Shown here piece after piece: positions 33,532 through 45,430 of a DNA stretch of 64,000 bases. This DNA comes from Conus ventricosus (taxonomy: Eukaryota; Mollusca; Gastropoda; Neogastropoda; Conidae). Where the stretch lies: the NCBI GenBank assembly GCA_018398815.1, contig CM031595.1:141380614-141444613 (forward strand). The letters are read 5' to 3'. Below the pieces are notes generated by a model. That model was not told the origin of the DNA, did not search any database, and saw only the letters and a program-made list of their open reading frames with translations. The translations under genes and the position numbers were made by a program. Position 1 is the first letter of the stretch. Every line of letters begins with the position of its first letter.

Positions 33532-34369
33532 TGTGAAAATCGGTCAGTCTCACGCACAACTCTTCGCTTGCAGTTTCTCCTCTTTCTTAGTGAATAGAAG
33601 TGGTGCCAGCATCCAAAAATAGTGCTGCCACATTATTGGGCTATAGTGGGAAATCCCCAACAACTTTTAGTGGCTCTCCGAGTATTTTCACGGAGTCAGC
33701 ACGTGATGGAAAAGTACCGTACACAGGCGGCGGGCAGCTCCCGTCTGCGCCCGTTACGAAATCTAGCGCGCTGTCTGAGCGCTCCCGTCTGCGCCCGTTA
33801 TGAATACAAGAGGGTTTTAATGAGGGAGGCCACAGAAGATGAGACAGAAAATAATGAGCAGGTGAAACGGAGTATGATAACGGATAAAGTGCACAGAGAA
33901 ATTGGGTAAAAAAAGTACTACAAGAGAGAAACCTAAGGAAAAAAACAAAAATAGAACAAAAGGCGAATAAAACATGGCACACTCAGATCAACTGCTTTAA
34001 AAGACTAGTAATTGAGAACCCAAGCGACAACTATACAACATGCTTACTGGAACGACACTAGAAGCTCTTTCTTCAAGGAATTTGCAACAGCTCGTAAGTA
34101 GGCTACAAGAAATTCTGTTCTTATGTTAGCAATCCCACTTTCCAATGTTGAAATTACACCATTCTCAAAGCCAATGCTGGGCCGTGTGCGGCAAAAACCG
34201 GTTCTTGTCAAAGACAGGTGCTAAAGCAAGAGCTCAAAGCTTTCAGGGTTTTTTTTTTCTGTGAAGAGAGGATCCATACCGACACAGTTCAATAAGAAAT
34301 TCCAAATACCTGACAAAGACCTGGTGTGCTGTGTACACACTCCCTACTCATCATATGTGGGAACTAGAA

Positions 34370-34665
34370 TGATGTTTTATCGAAGACACAAATCCAGGAA
34401 AGCTATTGGTCCAGACCATAAGCGAAAGAAGAAAAAAAACGGTTTCTGGCACAAATACCAAAGTTTCCAGCAAAAAGCGGGCAAAAGAATTTGCCTCTCT
34501 CCTCACTACCATCTTTCAGGCTTTCATCAATAGCTGTCAAATGCCATCAGACGGGAGGTACTCCTTTGTCACTTCCATTTACAATGGGCAGCATTACAAC
34601 CCAGCAAGTCACAGACCCATTTCCTTGACTAGAATTTCATGCAAAGTATTACCTCCAGCCGATGA
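34370..34665 (+). pseudogene. Decayed LINE RT relic (block B)
   Basis: Block B counterpart of 22990-23275, with the same SHRPISLTRISCKVL segment. Confidence 0.5.
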
Positions 34666-34972
34666 CTGTTTTTACTGCTTTAAGCCGTTTGTTTCTTTGA
34701 GTACAAGGACTTGATGTTCTCCCCTACATCAGTTAGCCAGTTTGTTTCTCTGAGTCAGCTTAAGAGATCACACACACACACACACACCTAACATCCTAAC
34801 ATGCACTACCTAACATACTGTAAAAAACTTAGAAAGATAAAATGCCGTACCAAGGTCCGAATGTTCAATGTTGACGACACTGTGAGCTTCAAGGTGCTTA
34901 CCATGCATGGATCAAACAAACACCAACTCACCAAGACTTAGTTACATCAACGCATAATAATGAAGCCCGTCA

Positions 34973-35230
34973 ATGCACGGCACCACTGCAAATCTATTTA
35001 TAAGCCGAAGATTCATGGGAGGGGATTTGCAAGTATTTCATGGAACTGTTGATACAGACACAAGTAAAACAATCTCAGTTCGTGAAGCTGGTATGCGTGC
35101 ACACGTACTAAAAATGTCCATGAAGACATCGTGCAGTTGTAAATCTGGCTGCAAATTTAGTTCTACGAAGTGTAGCAGTCCAACAAAACTTTACATACAC
35201 AATGGCACTGCCATGGGTCATTGCCATAGT
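34973..35230 (+). pseudogene. Relic of a cysteine-rich (CXC-like) domain, block B
   Basis: Block B counterpart of 23589-23870; SCSCKSGCKFSSTKCSS is conserved. Confidence 0.3.
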
Positions 35231-35325
35231 CACAGCTTGCAGATATATGAGATCTATCTGACCTGTGGATTGTGTGAATGAGCACTTACAAATTATCTTT
35301 ACATCAAGCGCCTGGATCAGTGACG

Positions 35326-35650
35326 GGTGTGTACGCCTTGGCTTAAGGCTGTGTCAGACCAATTGACATAGGCCAGAACACCAAGGCTACATCAAAATGT
35401 TGTTATGCTCTGCATAGTTATGTGGGGATTGTCTTCAGTTGTGACAAGCTCCAAACATAACATTATCAGTCTCCCAAATCCCCCGAAGTCGGAGTGTGGC
35501 TGCCCATGTGGCGGGGTAATCAAAAACGGTCACACACGTAATGTTCTCATCCCCAGCTGATGCATTTGTGCCATAGTGTTCAAATACTTCGGCTGTTCGG
35601 ATGATCCCTGGAGTCTTTTAGCCAGGGTACGACAACAACAACAACAACAA
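35326..35650 (+). mobile_element. 325-bp SINE-like insertion with (ACA)n tail
   Basis: CAGTGACG occurs on both sides (35318-35325, 35651-35658) and once at the empty site in block A (23943-23950). The insertion ends in a run of ACA units, and its inner part contains GTCGGAGTGTGGCTGCCC and GGCGGGGTAA, which I recognise as a tail motif common in gastropod retroelements (recalled, not checked). It has no coding capacity. Confidence 0.85.
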
Positions 35651-36375
35651 CAGTGACGAGTGCATGCACTGAAGCACACATTTCCAACAGCAATGGATAT
35701 TGAATTTTTCTTGAAAATCGCTCTACAGTTCTCTGAGTAATATCGCTGAGCCAGCATGGGGAGAATTTCTCTAATTCATGCATGTATGACACAACCACTG
35801 AATGCTCATAACAAATGTAAGCTTACCCATGAACGCACCTTTGTTGTGCGACTTCATGTGATTCTTTGGGGGCTAAGCTCCTTCAAGTAATGAATTCGAG
35901 CAAAACTTAATCAGATACCTGCAGTCAACGGAAAAAAACGGCTAAGTATCAATATAAATGTCATGGACTCCAAAACGACAAAATAATAACAGCAACAACA
36001 AAACCCAGCTCGGATTGTGGGTTGGTTGTTATCGGCAATGCAGCAGCGCAGCTGCACAGACTCCATATTCTCCGCAGTGAAATCTCACTTCAAGAGGAAT
36101 GCGGCAGCATGTTCTGGATGGACTCAGATGCCGAGAGCTTTATCCAGACGCAGCAAATACTGCGCAAGATTTCCTTGGTGAGCTACGTGCCGATCCTGAA
36201 TGTGTAATGCTGGTGATGCCAGCCACAAGGGCGATGCGATAGAGAATTCTTTTTATGTCACAGGTGCCTGCCCGAAGGGTTCCATGGGTCATGCGAGGAC
36301 ACAGGTGACTGGAAATGTCGAAGGCATAGCTGTGTGTCATATTTGTGTTGACACTAAGAATTAATGTGAGAGTCG

Positions 36376-36386
36376 TGCGTGCGCGC

Positions 36387-36456
<70 letters not shown>

Positions 36457-36614
36457 CGTGCGTGCGCGCGCGCGCGTGTGTGTGTGTGTGTTTTTGCCTA
36501 ATCATACTTTCTAAAATGTCAATACTTTTTACCTTGAATGTCTGACTGATTTTAGAAAATAAAAATAAAAATGTATGTACGTGGATTTAAGACACAAAAA
36601 AAATGTGTGTGTGA

Positions 36615-36650
<36 letters not shown>

Positions 36651-36659
36651 CGCGCGCGC

Positions 36660-36713
<54 letters not shown>

Positions 36714-36729
36714 GGTCTTCAATTGTGTG

Positions 36730-36780
<51 letters not shown>

Positions 36781-36805
36781 ATGTGCGTGCGTGTGTGTGT
36801 GTGAG
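36376..36805. repeat. TG/GTGC/CG microsatellite cluster (block B)
   Basis: Arrays at 36376-36492 and 36604-36805, counterpart of 24663-25030 with different lengths. Confidence 0.95.
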
Positions 36806-37065
36806 CACACGCGCGCTTGTTGATATGTGTGAACATTTCAAAAATCTTAATTCTAAATTCTACGTTAGCTGGTTGTGTTGGGTTTTTTTGTGTTTTTTTC
36901 CTCCCCCTTTTTCCTTTTTTTTCCATTTTGCTGTTCAGTTACTTATCAAGTTCAGGAAGAAAAGCATGTGACAGTGACTGTATAGGAAAAAGAACAAAAC
37001 TTTTGAATCAGTTTTGTAGTCTCAGCTTCAAAAGGAAAAATGTGTGGAGTGTCCGTATGTACATG

Positions 37066-37197
37066 AGTGTGCGTGCGTGCGTGCGTGTGTGCGTGCGCGC
37101 GCGCGCGCGTGCGTGCGTGTGCGTGAGTGCGTGCGTGCGAACGTGCGTGCGTGCGTGTGTGTGTGTGTGTACGTGCGCGTGCGTGTGCGTGTGCGTG
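37066..37197. repeat. GTGC/CG microsatellite (block B)
   Basis: Counterpart of 25283-25430. Confidence 0.95.
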
Positions 37198-37353
37198 TAA
37201 ATTTAGCTGATTTCAGAAACTTAAGATTTGATATGACATTAATTTCATATGAGCGTTTGCGTGCTTAGTGTCATTCATGTTTTAAACAAACTGAATTTTT
37301 GTCATGCAATATTACTTTTGGAAGAGAAAGAACACACGTTTGACTTACTTGAC

Positions 37354-39245
37354 TTAGTCCTCTGAATTCCCTGGGGAACATAGGGCCGCAACCACACTCT
37401 TCCAGCGGACACGGTTTTGGGAGATCTTCTTCAGCTTGGCCCACGTCATTCCGGCGGCCTTCACTTCCGCGTCGGTACTCCTTCGCCATGTCTGTCTTGG
37501 TCTTCCCACTCTTCTTTTGCCCTGAGGGTTCCATTCAAGGGCTTGTCTTGTGATGTTGGATGGAGACTTTCTGAGGGTGTGGCCAATCCATCCCCACTTC
37601 CGTTTTCTGATTTCTATTTCTATTGGAACTTGCTGGGTCATGTTCCACAGTTCTGCGTTGGCAATAACATCTGGCCATCTGATGTTCACAATGTTTCGCA
37701 GACATCTGTTGATAAATGTTTGGAGTTTGTGGGTGTTTGTCTTTGTTGTTCGCCACGTTTCAGAACCATACAGAAGGACAGATTTCACATTTGAGTTGAA
37801 GATTCTGATCTTGTTATGGAGTGAGAGGGCAGAGGAATTCCAGATAGGCCGTAGCGTAGTAAAGGTGTGCCTGGCTTTATTGATGCGACTCTTGATATCC
37901 TCATCTGTACCTCCATCTTTGCTGACCACACTGCCGAGGTAGACAAACTTGTCAACTTCAATGATGTCTTCCTGTTGTAGTCGTAGTGGGTCTCGTTGCT
38001 GGTTGTTGACTCTCATGGCTTCTGTTTTCTTTATGTTGATTTGGAGGCCTGTCTTTCCTGCTTCTTCTGCTACCCGGCACAGCTTCTCTTGTGCGTCTTG
38101 CTGTTTGTGGGACAGAAGGCTAATGTTGTTGGCGAAGTCCAGGTCTTCCAGTTGCTTGGTGAAAGTCCACTGGATTCCTGTCCTCTTGCCGTCTGTAGAC
38201 TGCCGCATTATCCAGTCAACGACCATCAGGAAAATTGTTGGCGATAGTAGACACCCCTGACGGACGCCGGTTTGTACAGTGAAGGGCTTCGTTAGCTTCC
38301 CATCGTGGACGACCTGGCATGTGGCATCCTCGTAGAGTTTCTGGATGATGGCAACAAACTTGGGTGGGAAGCCATAGTGGTGCATGAGTTTCCAGATGGT
38401 ACCTCTGTCGATGCTGTCAAACGCCTTCTGGAAATCCACAAATACTGCGTACAAGCGGGTCTGCCACTCCAGAGACTGCTCGATAATAATTCTCATGGTG
38501 GCAATTTGGTCTGTGCATGATCTGTCTTGGCGAAATCCAGCTTGTTCTTGGCGGAGGGTCATGTCTAGGGCGGTCTTTAGTCTCTCTAGCATGATTTTGG
38601 TCAGCACCTTTCCCGGGATGGACAGCAACATAATCCCTCTCCAGTTTTTACAGGATGACAAGTCCCCTTTCTTCGGCAGCTTCGCCAGGTGGCCTCTTTT
38701 CCAGTCTTCTGGCACTCGTTCCTGCTCCCAGATCTTGCTTAGGAGTGGATGCAGCATCTCTGTTGACGTCTGGATGTCTGCTTTCAGTGCTTCAGGTGGA
38801 ATTCCGTCTGGACCCGTTGCTTTACCTGACTTCAGTGACTTGATGGCTTTGGTAACTTCCGTCTTGGTTGGTGGGCCTGTGTTGATGTCCAGAAGCTGGG
38901 TTGGTGGTGGAATGTCTGGGGGGACAGGTGGTGCAGGTCTATTCAGTGTCTCTTTAAAGTGCTCTGCCACCTTGCTCTCTGCTCAGCTTCTCCTGCGATG
39001 GTGTTTCCCTCCTTGTCTTTGACCGGACGATTGGGGTTGCTGGTCTTTCCAGAAAGTGTTCGGGTAATCTCATACAGCCTTTTCATGTTTCTCTGTCCTG
39101 CCGCTGTTTCTGCCTCTTCTGTGAGCTCATAGATGAATTGTTCCTTGTCTTGTCTAGCACTTTTCTTAACTTGGCGGTTGACGTCCCAGTAGTGTGCCTG
39201 TAACTCTTGCTTGTGGTCTTGGTCTTGCATCACACACGTTTGCAT
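37354..39245 (-). pseudogene. RTE-type LINE ORF2, long open copy with mutated active site
   Basis: From 38970 to 37354 there is an uninterrupted 538-codon frame; the upstream piece (39245-38943) is joined by one slip. It contains RT motifs KSGKATGPDGIPPEALK, SCTDQIATMR, VFVDFQKAFDSIDR, TGVRQGCLLSP and the YLGSVVSKDGG thumb region, then LYGSETW and the C-terminal GKRRVGRPRQTWRR, typical of RTE/BovB-group LINEs. The active-site FADD is FANN here (38125-38136): both catalytic aspartates are Asn, while the block A copy keeps FADD. The endonuclease half is absent. So this copy has an open frame but should be catalytically dead. Confidence 0.9.
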
Positions 39246-39305
39246 CGTTATTATTTCTTACATTTAGATTTTGAATTTAATTTTCAGCCTGCAGTGATTA
39301 CGCAT

Positions 39306-39308
<3 letters not shown>

Positions 39309-39345
<37 letters not shown>

Positions 39346-39376
39346 TGTGTGTGTGTGTGTGTGTGTGCGTGTGCGC

Positions 39377-39415
<39 letters not shown>

Positions 39416-39432
39416 GTGCGTGTGTGTGTGTG

Positions 39433-39503
<71 letters not shown>

Positions 39504-39543
39504 CGCGCGCGCGCGGTGCGTGCGTGCGTGCGTGCGTGCGTGC

Positions 39544-39575
<32 letters not shown>

Positions 39576-39592
39576 TGTGTGTGTGTGTGTAT
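39309..39592. repeat. TG/CG/GTGC microsatellite (block B)
   Basis: Counterpart of 27533-27748, longer and more interrupted. Confidence 0.95.
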
Positions 39593-39866
39593 GAATTTCG
39601 CCGTGCTTTTTTAATTTGCCATGCTTTTTTACGGAAAAGTGGGTTTCAGAAAAGAGGGGTGGAGTGGGGTTGGGGATGGAGATGTGGAGTTTTTTTTTTC
39701 TATAGGCCTACTGCTCTCAACACAGATTTAATCCAAATGAATTGAAGATAAAAGAAAAAAATCACACCTGATTCTGTGGAGGTCAACGGTTTGTCGACTA
39801 AAGCCTCTCCTACAGGCATATAAAGAAATATTACTTAATCATTCCATGCCTTCCAAATATGATGTT

Positions 39867-39882
39867 AAAGTTAGCCAGTGAG
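39867..39882 (+). repeat. Target duplication, left copy (LINE insertion)
   Basis: AAAGTTAGCCAGTGAG. The same 16 bases occur at 62799-62814, right after a poly(A) run, and once at the empty site 28018-28033 in block A. Confidence 0.93.
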
Positions 39883-40168
39883 CGAGACGAGTGTTCACGC
39901 TGAAGTCAGCAGGACGTGTTTTTTCCACCGCTCTGACCAGAAGCATTGTTCAATGAATGCTATGTTTACGTAGTTCACTTGAAGTTGTTTTTGTTCTTCA
40001 GAATTGCTTGTATCTTCCTTTCAAAGAATATCAGCTTGTGTGGGTGTGTGGTTTTTTTTTCCCACCACACTTTTTACCTCATTCACTCTTTTTTTTCTTT
40101 TTTTTTCTTTTCTTCCCCACCGTCGTTGTGATTTGACTTTTGTTGACATCGCGGTGTTTTGCTGCAAG

Positions 40169-41230
40169 ATGTCGTCGGAGAGCGAAGGTGAGCGTTCTTT
40201 GCCTGTTTTCGTAATTAACAATGAGCTGCCAGCTTTCGATAAAAAATCATTTACAACGCACGAACTTTGTGCCGCTGCGGAAAAAGTCTGCGGTCACAAC
40301 AGTATGGACGGAGCTCAACGAATAGGCTCCTTGTGGAGGATTTATCCCCGTAACATTACCATCAGACAGAAACTGTTAACGCAGGGGTTTTCTCTTCGTG
40401 GCATTCACATCAACGTGAAAAGCCAGAACCCTTTCCTCATCAGAGACCCGATCAGCGGCACATCAGGTGAGAGAGAGGATCAGCCGCCAGCGACTAAACT
40501 CGTCATTGGGAACGTTCCGCTTTCCTTCTCTGACGACGAGCTGCTGCAGTCCGTTAAACAGCTAGGGGTCTCGGTCCGCTCAAAACTCATCCTAGAAAGA
40601 GACAGAGACGAGAGAGGAAGATTGACTCACTGGAAAACAGGGAGACGCTTCCTCTACGTAGGAGTTCCGATCGAGCCCCCCAAAAACTATGCAGATTGGC
40701 CCGTTCCGAGCCAGTCTGTACCATAAAGAGCAAAAGCTTGTCAGACAGCAGCAAGATGCAGAATGCCGCAACTGTCTCTCCAAGGGCCACAGCACTAGAG
40801 ACTGCAAAAACCCAATTAATGCAGACAGTGCTTCAACGACGGACATAAGGCTGGAGATCCTGTGTGTGGCATGCATGCCGAAACTACAAGTCATGCTACA
40901 ACCAACCTCACGACAACAGACAATGCACAGCACACGACTGAAAACAGTGAAGACAGTGTCATGACCGAACACCGAGTGGACGACAGTGAAAAGGACAAAA
41001 CCAAGAACAATACAGACAGTTCCTTGGACCGCAGCAGATCAAGGAAAAAGCAAAGACAGACTACACTAAAAACTTATAGAAGGAACGGCTCCGGATCGGT
41101 AAAACGACCACAGTCCAAGGATTCCCCGTTGGACCAGACAGACAAACGACCGAAACTAGCCGAACACACGGACTGTGACACTGACGACGATGACACCGTA
41201 TTTCATGAAATGAAGGACCACATAGGCTAG
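40169..41230 (+). pseudogene. LINE ORF1 protein (zinc knuckle)
   Basis: ORF1 proteins of these elements bind the LINE RNA and act as chaperones. From MSSESEGERSLPVFVINNEL the frame has an N-terminal region, TKLVIGNVPLSFSDDELL (RRM-like, near 40500) and the GRRFLYVGVP strand. After a slip near 40690 a CCHC knuckle CRNCLSKGHSTRDC (40764-40805) follows. A second slip leads to a basic Ser/Arg/Lys-rich tail ending at 41230. The start Met was chosen because it opens the conserved-looking part; there are two frame slips overall. Confidence 0.75.
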
Positions 41231-41336
41231 CTCCCCCCCCTTCCCCCTCATTGCCTCTTCGTTTGACGGACCTAGCTATGTCAATGGACTAAGAGCTCTG
41301 AAATGTGATTCAAATGCCGGAACATATTTATGTTTT

Positions 41337-44300
41337 ATGATGGACGCTTTGAAAGTATTGTCTATAAACGCCAGAGGGCTAAGAAACAACATGAAAAGAA
41401 AGGCGATGTTTAACTATTTCAAAGGACGAAAATGTGATATCATATGTATCCAAGAGTCACACATTACAAAAAAAGACATTGATATTTGGGAAAAGCAGTG
41501 GGGAGGGAAAATCATACATAATGAAGGAACAAAGCACAGTAGAGGGGAAGTCATTTTAGTCTCCAAGCATTTTTTCCGGCGAAGTACAGATAGAAAACAA
41601 ATACGATAGAATTCTGATAGCTTCAGTAAAAACCCAAGAACTCAACGTCATCATCATAAATATTTACGCACCGAACGATAATGCTGATAAAGTGCGTTTC
41701 TTCACAGAACTACAGAATATCATACGTCAGTACTCGGATAACAAACTTATGGTAACTGGTGACTTCAACTGCACAGTAGACAGCGAACTCGATGTCATAT
41801 CAGGTCACCCACATTCAAAAAATGAGGTAGACAGTCTTAACAAACTGATAACGAGTTCCAACCTAACTGATGTTTGGAGGATCCTTCACGGTACGGAAAA
41901 AGAATACACATGGTGCAAACAGCATCCCTTCATCGCACGTAGAATAGATTACTGCTTCGTCAACCAAGAACTATTGCCTTTTTGCTTCGCGTGTGATGTA
42001 ACCATGGTTCTAAACACTGACCATAAAGCCGTTTTGACTGAACTAAATAATAACCAGTTCATCAAGGGTCCAGGTTACTGGCGCTTTAACAATTCCTATT
42101 TACAAGACACGGTTTTTCAACAGCGTATGAACGAAATACTAGATGAATCTCTTGTAGAAATTAACCAGCAAACAAAGAGTAACCCCACAGAAATATGGGA
42201 ATCTTGCAAAATTAAAATAAGAGAGTTTTGTACAGAGTATGGTAAGTATAAAGCTTACGTAAAGAAAAATGAAACACTGGAACTACAGTGTCGCTTTAAA
42301 AAACTGGAAGAACATATAGTTAGCGATCCAACTAATCTTCGAACGCAACGGGAAATGTTTGGACTGAAGCAGCAGTTAGAAATATTAGCTCTTGAGAAAG
42401 CTAGGGGTGCACAGGTTAGATCTCGGGTAAAATGGATAGAGGAAGGGGAAAAAAACACAAAATATTTTGTAAACCTAGAAAAAGTAAGGGGTAAGAAAAA
42501 GGTTATCACAAGGTTACAAAGAGAAGACGGTGAAGTTATAACCGACCAAATAAAGATATTGGAAGAACAAACTCATTATTATACTAATTTATATAACCAG
42601 AGCACGGATACAGAAAATATACAGGAAACTATGAATAACTTCATTGCAGGTGTACAACTCCCTACGCTAGATGATGAGGAAGCAGCCTTTTGTGAAGGAC
42701 TAATATCTACAGAAGAAGTAAGTTGTGCTCTGAAAGCAATGAAGAATGGCTCATCTCCAGGTTGTGACGGCTTAACTGTAGAATTCATGAAATTCTTCTG
42801 GGACAAAATAAAAACTCTGTTAACGTCCTGTTTCAACGAGTCGTTTGAAAAAGGAGACTTGTCATACACACAGAAACAAGGTATAATAATTCTGTTACAT
42901 AAAGGGAAAGAGCTAGCGCGTGAACAGTTGAGTAACTGGAGACCAATTACACTCACGAACACTGATTATAAGATACTAGCAAAAGTCTTGGCAGGAAGAT
43001 TAAGCAAAGTAATATCAAAATTAATTAATGAAGACCAAGTTGGATATCTTAAAGGTCGGAGTATATCAACAGTTATTAGAACTATCGACGATGTCATTGA
43101 GTACTTAAACAATACAAACAAAGCTGGTTATCTTTTAGCTCTAGACTACTCAAAAGCCTTTGATTCAATATCACGTACTTTCATGTTAAATGCGTTCCAT
43201 ATCTTTGGTTTCGGCGAACAGTTTATTAAATGGATAGCAATTCTTACTAGCAATACTTTTTGTAGTGTTAATCATGGAGGCTGGATTTCCCAACCATTCC
43301 CAGTAACATGCGGAATCAGGCAAGGATGTCCGTTTTCGCCCCTCGCTTTTATACTGTCAGTTGAATTGTTAGCGGCTAAAATTAGGAACAGTAGCATAAA
43401 CGGAATAAGTTTACCTAAGTGTAATCAGAATGGACAACAAACTGAACAACTGAAAATAAAACAATTTGCCGACGATACGACACTTTTTCTTCAAAACAAA
43501 GAAGACATTGTAAACGCCTCTTCGATTGTCACAGAATTCTCAAAATTTTCAGGTCTTCTGTCGAATCACACGAAAACCAAAGCCTTGCGGATCGGTATTC
43601 ACAACGACGAAGAAAACATACCGTTTGAACTTACAGACAAAATCAAGATTCTTGGGCTATTTTTTAAAAACAATACAAGAGCCCAGTATATTGAAGAGAA
43701 CTGGATAAAAAGATTGGATAAAATGCATAGTCTTATAAAATTATGGAGCCGTAGAGATCTTAGTATACGTGGAAAAATAGTCATAGTAAAGAGTTTCTTA
43801 GTAAGCCAGTTTATATTCGTAATGCAATCAATTGGATTACCAGAAAATATTCTCACTGAGATAAACCGTACTCTGTATAAATTCATTTGGCAAAGGAAGT
43901 ACTCAAATAAAAGAGCATTCGAAAAGGTCAAGAGAAAAGTGATGGAAACAGCTATGAGCACGGTGGTCTTAAAATGACCAACATATGTCAACTACAAACG
44001 TGTTTTTATCTTCAGTGGATAGGTAAACTATACATGTCAGGGGATGATGATAGCTGGAGTCTTATTCCCAAGTGGTATTACCACCAGATAGCAAGCGGCA
44101 ACCTAATATATGAAATAAACTGTAAGCCGATGGAAATGCAGAGAGCTCTTGGTAAAATCAAAAGCGAATTCTGGAAAAAAGTTCTTTGCACTTACTTGGA
44201 GAACAAAACGCTAAAAGCAATGGAAAGAGTAAATATAAACAACTTCAAAACTCAACTAATATGGAATAACAGGTTAATACAATATAAGAATCATTCTGTC

Positions 44301-44864
44301 TTTTTTCATGTGTGGAAAAATAGTGGAATAGAGAGAATAAAAGATTTAATGAACCTGAACGAATCTAGACTCTTAAACATAGAAGAATTACAACAAAAAA
44401 TAGACCAAAGTCCTGCCATCACTATTTTCGAACTAAACGCGGTAATTAACGCTCTCCCAAAGCAATGGAAAGAATGGATTAGTCAACGAAACGGAACGAT
44501 TAATTCGGAATACACAGAACAAATCGAAGTATATAATTTTTGTACCAAACCAAAGAATATTCTACAATTTTTACGTAATAAATGAAAGGAAGGGCAGATA
44601 TAAAGCCCTGTGCTATTGGTTTCTGGCAAAGAAAACTGAACATTGAAATTGATAAAAATGTGTGGACACTCCCTCACGTTGCAACAAAGGAAGTTCGATT
44701 ACAGGAACTACAATGGAAAATAATGCACAATATCTACCCTACAAATATACTACTACACAAAATGAAGCTAGTGGATGATAACAGATGCTCCACCTGTAGG
44801 GATAAAGTTGATTATATCGAACATTTCTTTTACGAGTGCCCGCCCGTTTCTATTTTTTGGAAAA
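41337..44864 (+). pseudogene. LINE ORF2: endonuclease and reverse transcriptase (5' part)
   Basis: This encodes the enzyme that nicks target DNA and copies the LINE RNA. The endonuclease runs from LSINARGLRN (41360), CIQESH (catalytic Glu), NIYAPND and GDFN (41758-41769) to RIDYCF and NTDHKAV (catalytic Asp-His). The RT has SPGCDGLT, NWRPITLTNTDYK, LDYSKAFDS (motif A), GIRQGCPFSPLAF and the catalytic FADD at 43465-43476, all intact. The C-terminal region carries LQELQWKIMHNIYPTN and a CSTC...HFFYEC zinc motif (44790-44840). Frame slips lie near 41590, 43970 and 44585. The frame breaks at 44864 at the Polinton insertion and continues at 61364. Confidence 0.93.
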
Positions 44865-44870
44865 GGATAG
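44865..44870 (+). repeat. Polinton target duplication, left copy
   Basis: GGATAG, against GGATCG at 61358-61363 (one mismatch). The right copy fits the LINE reading frame, so it is probably the original sequence. Six bases is the standard Polinton duplication. Confidence 0.65.
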
Positions 44871-44954
44871 AGAACAGTAAAAGGCCGACTCTGGGCCACT
44901 TGCTCCTCCACCGAGTTTTTGGGCGAAAGTGGCCTAAAAGCAGCCTTTTCCTGT
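44871..44954 (+). repeat. Polinton left terminal inverted repeat
   Basis: Complementary to 61270-61357 with a few differences. The core TGGGCCACTTGCTCCTCCAC and ACCGAGTTTTTGGGCGAAAG is identical in the two copies. Confidence 0.88.
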
Positions 44955-44965
44955 GGCGGAAGAGA

Positions 44966-45085
44966 GAGAGAGAGAATCACCGGCAGACAGACAGAGAAGA
45001 GAGAGACAGAGAGAGAGACAGACAGACAGACAGAGAGGCGGGCAGACAGACAGACACCACACACACACACACACACACTCTTTCT
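44966..45085. repeat. GA / GACA / CA microsatellites
   Basis: Consecutive GA, GACA and CA arrays just inside the left repeat. Outside the right end, CTGT/CT/CA arrays occur in LINE 3' sequence (61617-61805). Confidence 0.9.
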
Positions 45086-45430
45086 CTCTCTCAATTAAAT
45101 GACATAAAATCCGCACACTTCTTCTGACTAATTTCCACCTACAAACTTTGTACACGGGGCTGAAACTCGATCACTTAATTTACGGCTCGCGGCAGTTTGC
45201 ACCTAGCCTGTCCTGTGTAAACGAAGCACACTCAGTTGGGTTGCACCACATTTGGAAAAGTCTAGACTTGCCACGTCGTCACATCAGATCGAGGCTGTCG
45301 ACGTGGCACGACCGGGGCTGTCATTGTTGTTGGAGCTCTGCACAAAGAAGGCTGTGTTTTCACTGCGCTCTGTTGTGACCACTGTGTTTTAATTGTGTTA
45401 TTTTAAAATGGCTAAAACGTTACTGAAGAT

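Larger units (their letters stand above)
31998..33816 (-). mobile_element. piggyBac-type transposon, internally deleted
   Basis: Perfect 16-bp terminal inverted repeats (AACCCTCTTGTATTCA at 31998-32013, its complement at 33801-33816) are flanked by TTAA on both sides (31994-31997, 33817-33820). The matching position in block A has a single TTAA (22439-22442), a true empty site. The minus strand keeps an N-terminal piece (33531-33160) and a C-terminal cysteine-rich piece (33004-32626) of a piggyBac transposase but not the catalytic core, so this is a deletion derivative. A SINE (33005-33157) sits at the junction. 32014-32625 has no recognisable coding sequence. Confidence 0.93.
30702..39882. 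repeat. Duplicated block, copy B (left part)
   Basis: Collinear with 21147-28033. It carries two insertions absent from A (31998-33816 and 35326-35650) and ends at the left target duplication of a 22.9-kb insertion, after which homology to A resumes at 62799. Confidence 0.93.

Noticed and set aside
44966..45085. Extension of the Polinton terminal repeat into GACA/CTGT arrays on both sides
   Set aside because: The arrays outside the right end lie in LINE 3' sequence, are about 250 bp away from the repeat and are in a different order, so they are independent simple repeats.
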